A stretch of 6,471 nt of DNA, taken from assembly GCA_035288405.1 (NCBI GenBank), contig DATEAK010000158.1, positions 1 through 6,471 of the forward strand. The letters are read 5' to 3'. Shown here one piece after another: positions 1 to 6,102 of the stretch; positions within the stretch are counted from its first letter, which is position 1, and every line of letters starts with the position of its first letter. A model generated the notes under the pieces. The model was not told the origin of the DNA. It saw nothing but the letters and a program-made list of their open reading frames with translations, and searched no databases. Source of the DNA: JACPSX01 sp035288405 [NCBI: bacterium] (GTDB taxonomy: Bacteria > JACPSX01). The translations under genes and the position numbers were made by a program.

Positions 1-1228
1 CAGCCTCGGTAACCGATGTGAGCCGGTGCCATCGGTCATAGCCGTATGCAGTTTGAGACGTGGTGATCCCACCCGGGTCGATGAGGGCCTTCCCGGTTCG
101 TCTCCCCTCGAGGTCGTAAGTATAGTTGATCGCGTTCCCCAGGGGGTCTTTGAGCTCCAGGAGCTGGTTGATGGGGTTATAGCTCATCTGGATCGAATTC
201 CCCTTCGGGTTGGTGAGCACCTTCAGGTTTGCCGCCGGGTCATAGGTGTTCTGGATTTGTCCCCCGTTGGGTTGGGTGACTTGCGTGGGGCGGTCTCTTA
301 GGTCATAGGTGTACTGCGTCCCGTTTCCGTTGGGATCGGTAACCGAAAGGAGATTCCCCAGAAGGTCGTAGCTAAACTGAGTCACATGGTCCAGGGGGTT
401 AGTGATCGTCGCGAGGTTCCCGTAAGGATCGTAGGTAAACCGAGTCACATCGGAGACATCGGTGCGAGGGCCATCGATCTGGATCAGTTGCCCGAACGAA
501 TCGTAGGTGAGCACCGTGGTCCCTCCCACGGGGTCAATCACCTGCGTCAGGTTCCCTTTGCCGTCGTAGAGAAACTGGGTGGCGCTGGGAGGCAGCACCT
601 GGGTCGGGGGTTCCGCCTTGCTGGTCGGGCGGTTATAGGTGAGATCGTAGGTGTACGCCGTCACCGCTCCCGTGGGATCCGTTTCGCTCAAGACGTTCCC
701 ATGCGCATCGTAGGTATACGCGGTCGCATACCCGCGCCGGTCCTTGGACAGTGTCTTGTTCAGTTGCTCGTCCCAGGTAAACTCGGTCCTGGTGCCGTCG
801 GACTCTTCGATACTCGAGGTGGCCCCGGTCTTCACGTCGTACCGGTAAATCCTCTGATTCCCCAAGGAATCGGTCGCCGTCGTTTGTCCGGGCTGATCAA
901 AGGAAAGAGTGACGGACTCCCGGCAGCCCGCCTTGCAGGAAGTGATGGCCCGGTCCTGGTTGTCGTAGGTATGGGCTTCCACCTCGTTGCTGTTCTCATC
1001 CAGGATGATGGTCAGGTTATGGACATCTTTTGGGTCGGCATACTGATAGGTCCGGGTGGTCCCGTCCGGGTAGGTGGCCTGGGTGAGGTTGTCATTCGCA
1101 TCGTAAGCATATTGCAAGATGCGGCCCGCCGGGTCGGTGAGAGTCGCCACCTGTTGGTGGTGGTTGTATGTGAATCGGAGCAAGCGGCCCGCGGGATCGG
1201 TTACCGAATACAGAAGCCCTTCCGTGTA
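1..1228 (-). repeat. YD-repeat array inside the RHS protein
   Basis: About 17 degenerate repeats of the YDxxGN or YDxxGR type fall at residues 375, 396, 442, 464, 484, 506, 527, 548, 575, 596, 620, 641, 662, 683, 704, 725 and 751, with a weaker one near 355. The spacing is 20-22 residues in most places and exactly 21 from 641 to 725, which gives a 63-base period in the DNA. Many units contain a DP-G turn before the aromatic residue, as in TDPNGN and IDPVGG. The copies differ in DNA sequence, so this is a protein-level repeat and not a recent tandem duplication. Irregular steps at 396-442 (46 residues), 548-575 (27) and 725-751 (26) mark inserted loops, one of which contains the cysteine pair SCKAGC at 451-456. 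Confidence 0.9.
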
Positions 1229-2290
1229 GGCGAGCTGAAGTGCGTTTCCATTAGGATCTGTGATGTAGAGGAGATGCCCCTCTTGGGGTTCAAAGCTGTA
1301 GGCGATCCCATCCTTTTCTCGGTGGAGATACGTACCATCGGCTAATAGCTGCAGGGTGGTCTTCTCCCCGTACAGAGGGGTGTATGTGCCGTTGTTGGGA
1401 TCCTTCTGGAAGAAGACGGCGCTCCCGTCGGGTTTGGTGATCATCACGCCCCCATCGACCAGGACCTGAAGGAAGCGATGATAGGTGTGGTTCCAACCGT
1501 AGCCGACGTGAGTCATGTCGGTGGAGCGGCTGTTGTACATCCGGGTAAATTCCAGAGGGAGACCTCTTGCCGGAATCCCGAGATCCTTCTGCGGGTTGGT
1601 AAACATGTTGCCGTTATCGACGCTGACCGGGCAGCCCACATTGGACTTGTAGTTGGGGTCTCCCAGAGACACCAGGGAAGGACGGGAGTTGGGATCGGAG
1701 TTGCACAGGGAAACGGGAACCGAGGCGGTGGCTCCTTGGGCGTCTCGGACGGTAGCAACGCCTTTCTGGAAGCCTTCGAGAGCACAAGGCCGGCAGCCCG
1801 CCGCTTTTACATGGGGTAAGCGCCAGTCCTCCGGGTTGCCATTAGCTACTTGATAGATAAACTGGACTTGGGTTCTTTCCGGACGATCGCAACCACCGTA
1901 ACCAATCTGGATCCTTTCTCCCTTACAGTCATAAATTTGCCATTTTATTGTGGTCCACTGGACCCCATCAATCACCGGGCACTTGAGCTCCCCATAGCCC
2001 CCCTCCGGTGGGTTATGGCTGACGATAGAGTACAGTGCGTAGGCCGTCTCCCCAGCGTACAACCCCGCAGCTCTCCAAGCCCCCTGGGAGCCAATGCTCC
2101 CCACCGTGGCACTCCAGGTATAGGGAGGTATTCCTCCCGTGACGGTGAACTGCTGGGTCGTGCCGCTACCTCCCGTGACACTGGAAGGGCTTAGGCGCAA
2201 GGCCGCATGGGATACCTGGAGAAATAAACAAAAGATCGCGAAGAAAGTAAAGATCCAAAAGGAAAGAACACCACTGCGAGGAAACCTCAT
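1..2290 (-). CDS. Exported RHS/YD-repeat protein, C-terminal part outside window
   Basis: An open frame of 763 codons runs from an ATG at 2290 to the left window edge without a stop, so the 3' end is missing. The start follows GGAGGAG six bases upstream. Residues 1-29 look like a Sec signal peptide: Arg2 and Arg5, a hydrophobic core at 8-26, and a probable cut after SHA (27-29). There is no proper lipobox around Cys21. Residues 31-65 resemble a bacterial Ig-like strand set (TQQFTVTGGIPPYTWS). Residues 218-275 match the DUF6531 RHS N-terminal domain (DNGNMF, IPARGLPLEFTRMYNSRS, GYGWNHTY). From about 355 onward there are YD repeats. In the RHS family these build a shell that encloses a variable C-terminal domain, often a toxin with an immunity gene next to it; that part lies off the left edge. 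Secretion is supported by the sequence, but a toxin role is inferred only. The gene is separated from its upstream neighbour by 298 bases that carry its own promoter. Confidence 0.93.
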   Translation of the reverse strand, partial: MRFPRSGVLSFWIFTFFAIFCLFLQVSHAALRLSPSSVTGGSGTTQQFTVTGGIPPYTWSATVGSIGSQGAWRAAGLYAGETAYALYSIVSHNPPEGGYGELKCPVIDGVQWTTIKWQIYDCKGERIQIGYGGCDRPERTQVQFIYQVANGNPEDWRLPHVKAAGCRPCALEGFQKGVATVRDAQGATASVPVSLCNSDPNSRPSLVSLGDPNYKSNVGCPVSVDNGNMFTNPQKDLGIPARGLPLEFTRMYNSRSTDMTHVGYGWNHTYHRFLQVLVDGGVMITKPDGSAVFFQKDPNNGTYTPLYGEKTTLQLLADGTYLHREKDGIAYSFEPQEGHLLYITDPNGNALQLAYTEGLLYSVTDPAGRLLRFTYNHHQQVATLTDPAGRILQYAYDANDNLTQATYPDGTTRTYQYADPKDVHNLTIILDENSNEVEAHTYDNQDRAITSCKAGCRESVTLSFDQPGQTTATDSLGNQRIYRYDVKTGATSSIEESDGTRTEFTWDEQLNKTLSKDRRGYATAYTYDAHGNVLSETDPTGAVTAYTYDLTYNRPTSKAEPPTQVLPPSATQFLYDGKGNLTQVIDPVGGTTVLTYDSFGQLIQIDGPRTDVSDVTRFTYDPYGNLATITNPLDHVTQFSYDLLGNLLSVTDPNGNGTQYTYDLRDRPTQVTQPNGGQIQNTYDPAANLKVLTNPKGNSIQMSYNPINQLLELKDPLGNAINYTYDLEGRRTGKALIDPGGITTSQTAYGYDRWHRLTSVTEA

Positions 2291-2296
2291 GGTCGT

Positions 2297-2303
2297 CTCC
2301 TCC
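2297..2303 (-). promoter_or_regulatory. Ribosome binding site of the RHS gene
   Basis: GGAGGAG on the minus strand ends six bases before the ATG at 2290. This near-perfect anti-16S match, directly followed by a signal-peptide-like start (MRFPRSG), fixes the start codon of the RHS protein. Confidence 0.85.
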
Positions 2304-2359
2304 GGAAGAGGGGTTATCGGAAAACGTCAGGAGTTGTGCGGGACTGTTCTCAAAGCGAA

Positions 2360-2375
2360 AGCAAGAGGAGTGCCA
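2360..2375 (-). promoter_or_regulatory. Sigma-54 (RpoN) promoter for the RHS gene
   Basis: On the minus strand the sequence reads TGGCAC-TCCTC-TTGCT. This matches the -24/-12 consensus TGGCAC-N5-TTGCW at every fixed base, with GG and GC exactly ten bases apart. With the C of the -12 GC at 2361, transcription would start near 2349, leaving a leader of about 59 bases before the RHS ATG at 2290. Orientation, distance and position in the intergenic region all fit. Sigma-54 promoters need an AAA+ enhancer-binding activator, and inverted repeats that could bind one lie upstream at 2437-2467 and 2495-2521. I found no good sigma-70 promoter in the same gap. Confidence 0.72.
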
Positions 2376-2436
2376 CAGAAAAAAGGAGGAACTACGAAAA
2401 AGAGAATGGGCGTGAGATCAAGGGATTAAGGCTCTT

Positions 2437-2467
2437 GGAGCTTTTCTGGAAAGTGTCCAAAAGCTCC
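2437..2467. promoter_or_regulatory. 31-bp inverted repeat upstream of the RHS promoter
   Basis: The nine-base arms GGAGCTTTT (2437-2445) and AAAAGCTCC (2459-2467) are perfect inverted complements. Inside them GGA (2448-2450) and TCC (2456-2458) also pair, leaving a two-base bulge and a five-base loop. No T-run follows on either strand, which argues against a standard intrinsic terminator for the TPR gene that ends at 2589. The centre lies about 103 bases upstream of the predicted sigma-54 start, a normal position for an enhancer-binding site. It could still be an RNA hairpin at the 3' end of the TPR transcript. Confidence 0.5.
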
Positions 2468-2494
2468 CGGTGCGATTTATGCTCTCTGATTCGC

Positions 2495-2521
2495 TGCACA
2501 TGGGACTGTGCAATTTGCACA
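2495..2521. promoter_or_regulatory. Operator-like palindrome with a third half-site
   Basis: TGTGCAATTTGCACA at 2507-2521 is a perfect 15-bp palindrome (7+1+7). TGCACA at 2495-2500 adds a further half-site, so three TGCACA/TGTGCA units in alternating orientation lie within 27 bases. The palindrome centre (2514) is about 165 bases upstream of the predicted sigma-54 start. The half-sites resemble those of enhancer-binding proteins such as NtrC (TGCAC-N7-GTGCA) or NifA (TGT-N10-ACA), but the spacers here differ by one base from both, so no specific regulator can be named. Confidence 0.45.
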
Positions 2522-2588
2522 CGGATTTGTGGATAGGCAGATTGGACGGCGTCGAATTGAAGCGGGGATTCCTCAGACGAACTCGAGA

Positions 2589-3239
2589 TTACTTTTCGTC
2601 GCCCTCTTCCCGACCCAGAAGCTGATTGAAGAGATGATCCCAGTTCACCTTTTCGACTTCCTCTTGGGTGATGGGAGGCAAGCTTGCGGGCTCCCCTTGC
2701 ACGGGCTCCGGCGGGAAAGAAGCAGGCATCGGCGGCAGAGTCGGACGCGGCCCTTTGGATTCGGTGCGCTGGCGCCGCAAGTTACGGTTGGCTTCCGCCA
2801 GCCTCTCCAGGGTCACCTGCTGTTTGCGCATGATCTGCTGCATTTTCTGGGCTGAGACGTTCAGATTGCGGGCGTAGTTTTCCAGGTTATCCGAGAGCTG
2901 GCGCAAGGCCCGGCTGCTGTCGAGAAACTTTTTGAGACAATCGTGCCTCTGGCTCACCTCAAAGCGGCCGTAGCGCACCGGGCTGATCTCTTTGAGTATT
3001 TCGTAGTGGCGCAGTGCCTCCTCATACTTGCCTTGTGCCTGCAGGATCTCGGCCAGCAGGAGGTGGGCCTGGAAGTGATCGGCCTTGCGGGCAACCACCT
3101 GGGAAAGGTGATCGAGAGCGCGCTCCCATTGCTGGTTTTGAGCGCACTCGACTCCTTTTTGAAAATGAGCCCGGATATGGCCATCCCGGTTATCGCGGAT
3201 GGCGAGAAGGATCTCGTGGATTTTGGGGAGGATCTTCAT
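2589..3239 (-). CDS. TPR, coiled-coil and proline-rich protein of unknown function
   Basis: This 216-residue protein starts at an ATG preceded by GGGAG six bases upstream. It has no signal peptide or membrane segment and is probably cytoplasmic. Residues 23-54 and 57-87 form two TPR-like helix pairs (AHFQKGVECAQNQQWERALD; LLLAEILQAQGKYEEALRHY). Residues 105-158 are rich in Leu, Gln, Arg and Lys with heptad-like spacing and predict a long helix or coiled coil. Residues 164-190 are proline-rich (RPTLPPMPASFPPEPV), and the end is acidic with a short helix (NWDHLFNQLLGREEGDEK). TPRs usually hold protein partners, so a scaffold role is plausible, but no function can be given. It lies 123 bases after engB, far enough for separate expression. 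I do not recognise a named family for the whole protein. Confidence 0.85.
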   Translation of the reverse strand: MKILPKIHEILLAIRDNRDGHIRAHFQKGVECAQNQQWERALDHLSQVVARKADHFQAHLLLAEILQAQGKYEEALRHYEILKEISPVRYGRFEVSQRHDCLKKFLDSSRALRQLSDNLENYARNLNVSAQKMQQIMRKQQVTLERLAEANRNLRRQRTESKGPRPTLPPMPASFPPEPVQGEPASLPPITQEEVEKVNWDHLFNQLLGREEGDEK

Positions 3240-3362
3240 GTTTTACTCCCGCAGGCGGGGGCCCGGCAAAGCGAGCGGATTGAGCAATCAAGCCAAAATT
3301 TGAGCAGTATCAAAAAGATACAAGACCTGTTTAGAGCTTCAGCGTGTGTCCCTACAAAAAAA
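3240..3362. other. Gap between engB and the TPR gene
   Basis: On the minus strand seven T residues (3362-3356) directly follow the engB stop, but no GC-rich hairpin precedes them, so termination here is uncertain. The short inverted repeat GTATC-TTTTT-GATAC lies mid-gap. TTGATA there resembles a -35 box, but no good -10 follows at 16-18 bases, so I call no promoter. CCCGC-CT-GCGGG (3248-3259) is a small inverted repeat whose downstream arm includes the GGG of the TPR ribosome binding site (3246-3250). Confidence 0.4.
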
Positions 3363-3983
3363 TCATAGCAAATTCGACCTGACACTCACAACAGATTTTT
3401 TTCGACAAAGATCCTCAACGGCGCGCCACAAACGATCCCTTCCTTCTCCTGTGGTAGCAGAAAAAGGGATGATTTCTTCCTCTTCTCTCAGCTCCAGTGA
3501 CCGCGCGATCTCCTTGCGCGCTTCGATCCACGCGGACCGGGAAAGCTTGTCCGTCTTTGTGGCCACCAGGACCACAGGAATCCGCCAGTGTTGGAGCCAA
3601 TCGCGCATCTGGCGATCGGAATCCATACTGGGATGGCGCGAGTCAATCAACAAAACCGCGCCGCGCAGCGTGGGGCGGGAGGAGAGGTAGGTCTCGATGA
3701 GTTCGCGCCAGGTGCCGCGCACGGCGGCGGCGACCTTGGCAAAGCCGTAGCCCGGCAGATCGGCCAGAACAAATTCATCGTTGATCTTCAGGAACTGAAT
3801 GGCCCGAGTCTTCCCCGGGGTGGAGCTCACCCGAGCAGCCCGCTTTTGGTGAAGGAGAACATTGATGAGGGAAGACTTGCCCACGTTGGATCGCCCCGCC
3901 ACGGCGATTTCGGGAAGGACCGCCTGCGGGTAGTGGTCCGGAGATACGGCGCTGGTCAGGAGCTCGAAACGAGCTGCTTTCAT
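3363..3983 (-). CDS. engB: Ribosome-assembly GTPase EngB (YsxC/YihA)
   Basis: This 206-residue protein has the normal EngB length and a full set of GTPase motifs: G1 P-loop GRSNVGKS at 30-37, a G2 region with SSTPGKT at 53-59, G3 DLPGYG at 75-80, G4 TKTD at 142-145 and G5 SAT at 175-177. The PGKT and DLPGYGFA stretches are typical of the EngB branch of TrmE-Era-EngA-YihA-Septin GTPases. The family binds GTP and helps late assembly of the large ribosomal subunit in the cytoplasm, and it is essential in several bacteria. The ATG start gives the usual short N-terminal lead before the G domain. The nearest Shine-Dalgarno match, GGAG, is 12 bases upstream, longer than ideal. Only 21 bases separate the gene from the DUF1015 stop, so translation may be partly coupled to it. 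Confidence 0.96.
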   Translation of the reverse strand: MKAARFELLTSAVSPDHYPQAVLPEIAVAGRSNVGKSSLINVLLHQKRAARVSSTPGKTRAIQFLKINDEFVLADLPGYGFAKVAAAVRGTWRELIETYLSSRPTLRGAVLLIDSRHPSMDSDRQMRDWLQHWRIPVVLVATKTDKLSRSAWIEARKEIARSLELREEEEIIPFSATTGEGRDRLWRAVEDLCRKKSVVSVRSNLL

Positions 3984-4004
3984 GGGGAATAGCGACTCCA
4001 GAGG

Positions 4005-5309
4005 TCAGGAAAGTTTCTGAATGACCAGTCCGGTCAAAAGCTTCGGGTAAAAATAGGTGGACTTTTGCGGCATCCGCAGCCCGGCCGTGGTTACCTGCCG
4101 AATCTCTTCCATAAGAGTCGGGTTCAGGAAAAATGCCGCATCGAATTCCCCGCGGGAGACCCGCTCCAACGCTTCGGGGGCGCTGCGCGTGTAGGCCACG
4201 GCCCCTTCCCGCTCCATCTCCTCGATCCGAAGGCCCAGAGCTTTTTCGAAGACGCCGGTATGGAGAACCGAGACTTCCAGACGCTTCCAGACCAACGGAA
4301 GGTCCGGGGAGCCGGTTTTTTCCAGGAGCCTTTCGTCTTTCAGAGTGATGACCTGCAGGTTCCCTTGCCGGGAATAAACGCCAAAGCTCTGTCTCCGCTT
4401 GGCGAGAGTGGAGAGAAACATGGGAAGCGCCTCCGGAGTCGCCTGGCCATGATCGTTGACGTGGAAATCGTCCTGCAGTCGGGAGAAAAGGGTGTCCATT
4501 TGATTTGCCGGCAGTTTTAACAGGCGATGGGTTGGGAAAATGGCGGATCCTTCGGATTCCATCCGGGAAAAGTACATGATGGCGTAATTGTACGGCTGCG
4601 CCGCAGCCTCGCCGCGCTCCCGGCGGACTTCATCTCGGATGGCCAGGGCCGTCTCGTAACGGTGATGGCCATCGGCAATGACCGCCTTCTTGTCTTTCAT
4701 CAGGGCCGCCACCCGCTGCACCAGCGCCGGCTCCGAAACGGACCAGAAGACGTGGCGGACCTCTTCGTTGTCCACGAAGTCCCACAGAGGAGGTTCCTTC
4801 TCGGCGCTCAAAAGCGTTGCTTCAATCTCCCCGCCTGGATCCGAATACAGAGACATGACCTGACTCAAGTGGGCGGGACAGGCTCTGCGCAGCGCCAGCA
4901 AGTCGGCCTTGGGTTTCGGAAAGGTGGTTTCGTGGGGCATGATCCAGCCGCTGGAAAGTTCTTCCAGGCGCAGGAGGGCAATGAAGCCTCGGCGAACCCG
5001 CTCCCGGCCTTCCACAGAGTAGTGCTGGCGGTAGAGGTAAATGGCCTCCCGGGGATCTTCCACCAGGACACCTTGCCGCAGCCAGTCCCCAAAATACTTC
5101 CCGGCCCTCAGGAAGCGGTTGTCCGCGGGGCCGTCGCCAGGCAATTCCCGGCCCAGGATCAGATGAACTACATTGTGAGGGTCGAGGTTGTGGAGGCGTT
5201 CCCGTTCGGACGGAGAGATGACGTCGTAAGGAGGGGACACGAGATGGGCAATGTCGCGGTACTTTTCCTCGTTGTATAGAATCCCGTGAAACGCGCGGAT
5301 ATCAACCAC
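4005..5309 (-). CDS. DUF1015 family protein
   Basis: This is a complete 434-residue protein of normal family length. Recognisable blocks are VSPPYDVIS near the N-terminus (24-32), PHETTFPKPKADLLALR (125-141), IADGHHRYETALAIRD (211-226), LNPT (396-399 region) and the C-terminal MPQKSTYFYPKLLTGLV (413-429). ADGHHRYETA and the MPQKSTYFYPK tail are hallmarks of DUF1015. The clustered His and Asp residues at 213-216 suggest an active or ligand site, but the reaction is not established to my knowledge. There is no signal peptide or membrane segment, so it is probably cytoplasmic. The start is GTG, supported by AGGGGA six bases upstream. The gene begins 22 bases after the amidotransferase-like gene and ends 21 bases before engB, so it is probably co-transcribed with both. 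Confidence 0.93.
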   Translation of the reverse strand: MVDIRAFHGILYNEEKYRDIAHLVSPPYDVISPSERERLHNLDPHNVVHLILGRELPGDGPADNRFLRAGKYFGDWLRQGVLVEDPREAIYLYRQHYSVEGRERVRRGFIALLRLEELSSGWIMPHETTFPKPKADLLALRRACPAHLSQVMSLYSDPGGEIEATLLSAEKEPPLWDFVDNEEVRHVFWSVSEPALVQRVAALMKDKKAVIADGHHRYETALAIRDEVRRERGEAAAQPYNYAIMYFSRMESEGSAIFPTHRLLKLPANQMDTLFSRLQDDFHVNDHGQATPEALPMFLSTLAKRRQSFGVYSRQGNLQVITLKDERLLEKTGSPDLPLVWKRLEVSVLHTGVFEKALGLRIEEMEREGAVAYTRSAPEALERVSRGEFDAAFFLNPTLMEEIRQVTTAGLRMPQKSTYFYPKLLTGLVIQKLS

Positions 5310-5315
5310 CTGCCG

Positions 5316-5321
5316 TCCCCT
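5316..5321 (-). promoter_or_regulatory. Ribosome binding site selecting the GTG start of the DUF1015 gene
   Basis: AGGGGA on the minus strand ends six bases before the GTG at 5309. The protein then begins MVDIRAFHGI, the usual DUF1015 N-terminus, so GTG is preferred over any later ATG. Confidence 0.6.
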
Positions 5322-5331
5322 TTCGCAAAGA

Positions 5332-6102
5332 CTACTCCCTGCTCTTGCCTGTGAGGGCTCCGCGCCGGGCTCCGACTCGGGCCGCGCTGACGAACGCCGC
5401 GAAGATCTTCATAGAGTCGGAGTCCTCTTTCCAGTTTCCCTCCGGATGCCATTGCACTCCGACTACGAAACGGCTGCCGGGGTTCTCAATCCCTTCGATG
5501 ACACCATCCGGAGCTTTGGCGCTGATCGTGAGTCCTGCTCCCAGATCTTTGACGGCCTGGTGATGCTTGCCGTTCACCGACAAGGTTTCCTTCTGCAAAA
5601 TCCCGTAAAGGAGGGTTTTCTTTTCAATCGCAACCCGATGGGTAAGAACTTCCTTATCGGCATCCTGACGATGCTTCAGACTGTTGGGGATCTGGGTCTG
5701 CATATCCTGAAACAAGGTCCCTCCTGCCGCCACATTGAGCACCTGCATCCCGCGGCAAATCCCCAGCAGCGGGAGGTCTCGATCGAGAGCCATGCGCGCC
5801 TGCGCCAGCTCACACTCGTCCCGAGGAGCATCGATTTCACCCAAACCGGGCAGAGGATCCTCCCCATAGCGGCAGGGATTCACGTCCGTCCCACCGCTGA
5901 TGAGAAGGCCGTCCAAGAGATCCATGACGTCTTTCAAGGTCTTCCCATGGAGCACATTGGGAATAAGGATAGGACAAGCTTTTAACTCCTGGATAGCGGA
6001 ACTATACTCTCGATCCAATAAATCACAGCGATGACCCGGTGAAAACCGGCCCCAACCGCTTTCTACGATGCTAGCGCAGCTGATTCCAATGATGGGTCCC
6101 AT
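5332..6102 (-). CDS. PuuD-like gamma-glutamyl-GABA hydrolase family protein (peptidase C26)
   Basis: This 256-residue protein has the class I glutamine amidotransferase fold signature of the C26 hydrolases. SGGTDVNPCRYGE (69-81) is the family's substrate-side motif. GICRGMQVLN (114-123) carries the nucleophile Cys116, and QWHPEG (217-222) supplies catalytic His219 and Glu221. NGKHHQAV (177-184) matches the family NSxHHQ block, with Gly in place of the usual Ser at 178. Family members hydrolyse gamma-glutamyl amides such as gamma-glutamyl-GABA in putrescine breakdown, but no other polyamine genes are visible, so the real substrate is unknown. The protein is probably cytoplasmic. The ATG start has GAGGGGG five bases upstream. 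The C-terminal 15 residues are basic (RVGARRGALTGKSRE) and extend past the conserved domain. It is the first of a tight run of three genes with DUF1015 and engB. Confidence 0.92.
   Translation of the reverse strand: MGPIIGISCASIVESGWGRFSPGHRCDLLDREYSSAIQELKACPILIPNVLHGKTLKDVMDLLDGLLISGGTDVNPCRYGEDPLPGLGEIDAPRDECELAQARMALDRDLPLLGICRGMQVLNVAAGGTLFQDMQTQIPNSLKHRQDADKEVLTHRVAIEKKTLLYGILQKETLSVNGKHHQAVKDLGAGLTISAKAPDGVIEGIENPGSRFVVGVQWHPEGNWKEDSDSMKIFAAFVSAARVGARRGALTGKSRE

Larger units (their letters stand above)
2291..2588. other. Intergenic region between TPR gene and RHS gene
   Basis: This 298-base gap contains no convincing gene. Reading on the minus strand from the TPR stop, it holds the triple half-site palindrome (2495-2521), the 31-bp inverted repeat (2437-2467), the sigma-54 core (2360-2375) and the RHS ribosome binding site (2297-2303). 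The stretch 2381-2430 is rich in pyrimidine runs on the minus strand and shows nothing further that I recognise. No clear intrinsic terminator for the TPR gene is visible. Confidence 0.7.

Noticed and set aside
386-1345. Open frame of 319 codons on the plus strand
   Set aside because: It lies opposite the RHS repeat region, where the strongly periodic codons of the real gene keep antisense frames open. Its product has no recognisable domain.
1290-2181. Minus-strand ORFs at 1290-1496, 1513-1785 and 1972-2181
   Set aside because: They are in other frames inside the RHS coding sequence. The RHS frame itself is open across all of them and shows clear family motifs, so no frameshift is needed.
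2204-2290. RHS protein as a lipoprotein through Cys21
   Set aside because: The residues before Cys21 (A-I-F) do not fit the lipobox, and a normal signal peptidase I site (SHA) follows at 27-29.
2418-2501. Minus-strand 27-codon ORF in the RHS intergenic region
   Set aside because: It has no ribosome binding site, no recognisable product, and it overlaps the inverted repeat.
2139-2536. Plus-strand ORFs at 2139-2429 and 2336-2536
   Set aside because: They run antisense through the RHS start and the promoter region, with no family resemblance or ribosome binding site.
3356-3402. AAAAAAATC / GATTTTTTT inverted repeat around the engB stop as a terminator
   Set aside because: The arms are almost entirely A/T with a 29-base loop and lie partly inside engB. 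There is no GC-rich stem next to the T-run, so it is probably chance pairing of two homopolymer runs.
4527-5279. Plus-strand open frame of 250 codons
   Set aside because: It is the antisense shadow of the DUF1015 gene, whose minus-strand product has conserved motifs along its full length.
5446-5985. Plus-strand open frame of 179 codons
   Set aside because: It is the antisense shadow of the PuuD-like gene.
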